From NCBI GenBank assembly GCA_039917855.1, contig JBDSIR010000077.1, positions 1 to 5,841 on the forward strand: DNA of 5,841 nucleotides, written 5' to 3'. Origin of the DNA: CAMLHU01 sp039917855. Lineage in GTDB: Bacteria > Gemmatimonadota > Gemmatimonadetes > Gemmatimonadales > GWC2-71-9. The notes beneath the pieces were generated by a model, which did no database searches, was not told the DNA's origin, and was given only the letters and a program-made list of their open reading frames with translations. The position numbers and the translations under genes are program-made. Shown piece by piece: positions 5,802-5,841 of the stretch (position 1 is its first letter; each line of letters starts with the position of its first letter).

Positions 5802-5841
5802 GCCCATCCCCCCACCCGCCCATCCGCCCATCCGCCCATCC
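5802..5841. repeat. Tandem 8-bp repeat (GCCCATCC), five units, runs off the window
   Basis: Five consecutive 8-mers are visible: GCCCATCC at 5802, a variant CCCCACCC at 5810, then three perfect copies at 5818, 5826 and 5834, ending exactly at the window edge. On the minus strand the G runs (GGG separated by 1 to 5 bases, four or more runs) fit a G-quadruplex pattern. Its open frames would give only low-complexity MGGWADGR-like peptides, which argues against coding. Confidence 0.8.

Noticed and set aside
5590..5839. Small minus-strand open frames (73 and 77 codons) upstream of the operon
   Set aside because: They are translations of the 8-mer and inverted repeats (MGGWADGR, PERSEG) and one runs through the operon promoter.

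Overview
The window is a high-GC (hand counts of single lines give about 60 to 73 percent), tightly packed bacterial segment. Codon use, the hybrid-kinase style and the two uncharacterised secreted proteins remind me of Gemmatimonadota or a similar soil or water phylum. That is an inference from style; there is no rRNA or other marker gene here.

Layout. (1) Positions 1-1488 on the plus strand hold the 3' part of a hybrid histidine kinase: HisKA, HATPase and two receiver domains. Its N-terminal sensor lies outside the window. (2) Positions 1466-5582 on the minus strand hold five genes that read leftward: a YtrA-type GntR repressor, an ABC ATPase, an ABC-2-like permease, and two membrane-anchored extracytoplasmic proteins of unknown function (368 and 366 aa). 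Each gene overlaps the next by 4, 4, 8 and 16 bp, so the set looks like one translationally coupled operon. The last gene overlaps the kinase gene tail to tail by 23 bp. (3) Positions 5583-5640 hold the operon control region: a ribosome binding site, a 30-bp imperfect palindrome that fits a GntR operator, and a promoter with a perfect TTGACA box. (4) Positions 5641-5841 have no gene. They hold a nested, inverted repeat element flanked by 8-bp tandem repeats in opposite orientation, and this runs off the window edge.

How it may work. The repressor probably binds its own promoter and is relieved by a small effector or envelope stress. This would switch on an ABC exporter or membrane-remodelling complex together with the two extracytoplasmic partners. 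Those two proteins share an architecture: an N-terminal signal or anchor, a coiled coil, a C-x7-C motif, a short 'F..RA...PLD..W' region and a C-terminal membrane helix. They look like diverged paralogues, and they are the most original part of the window. No substrate can be named from sequence alone.
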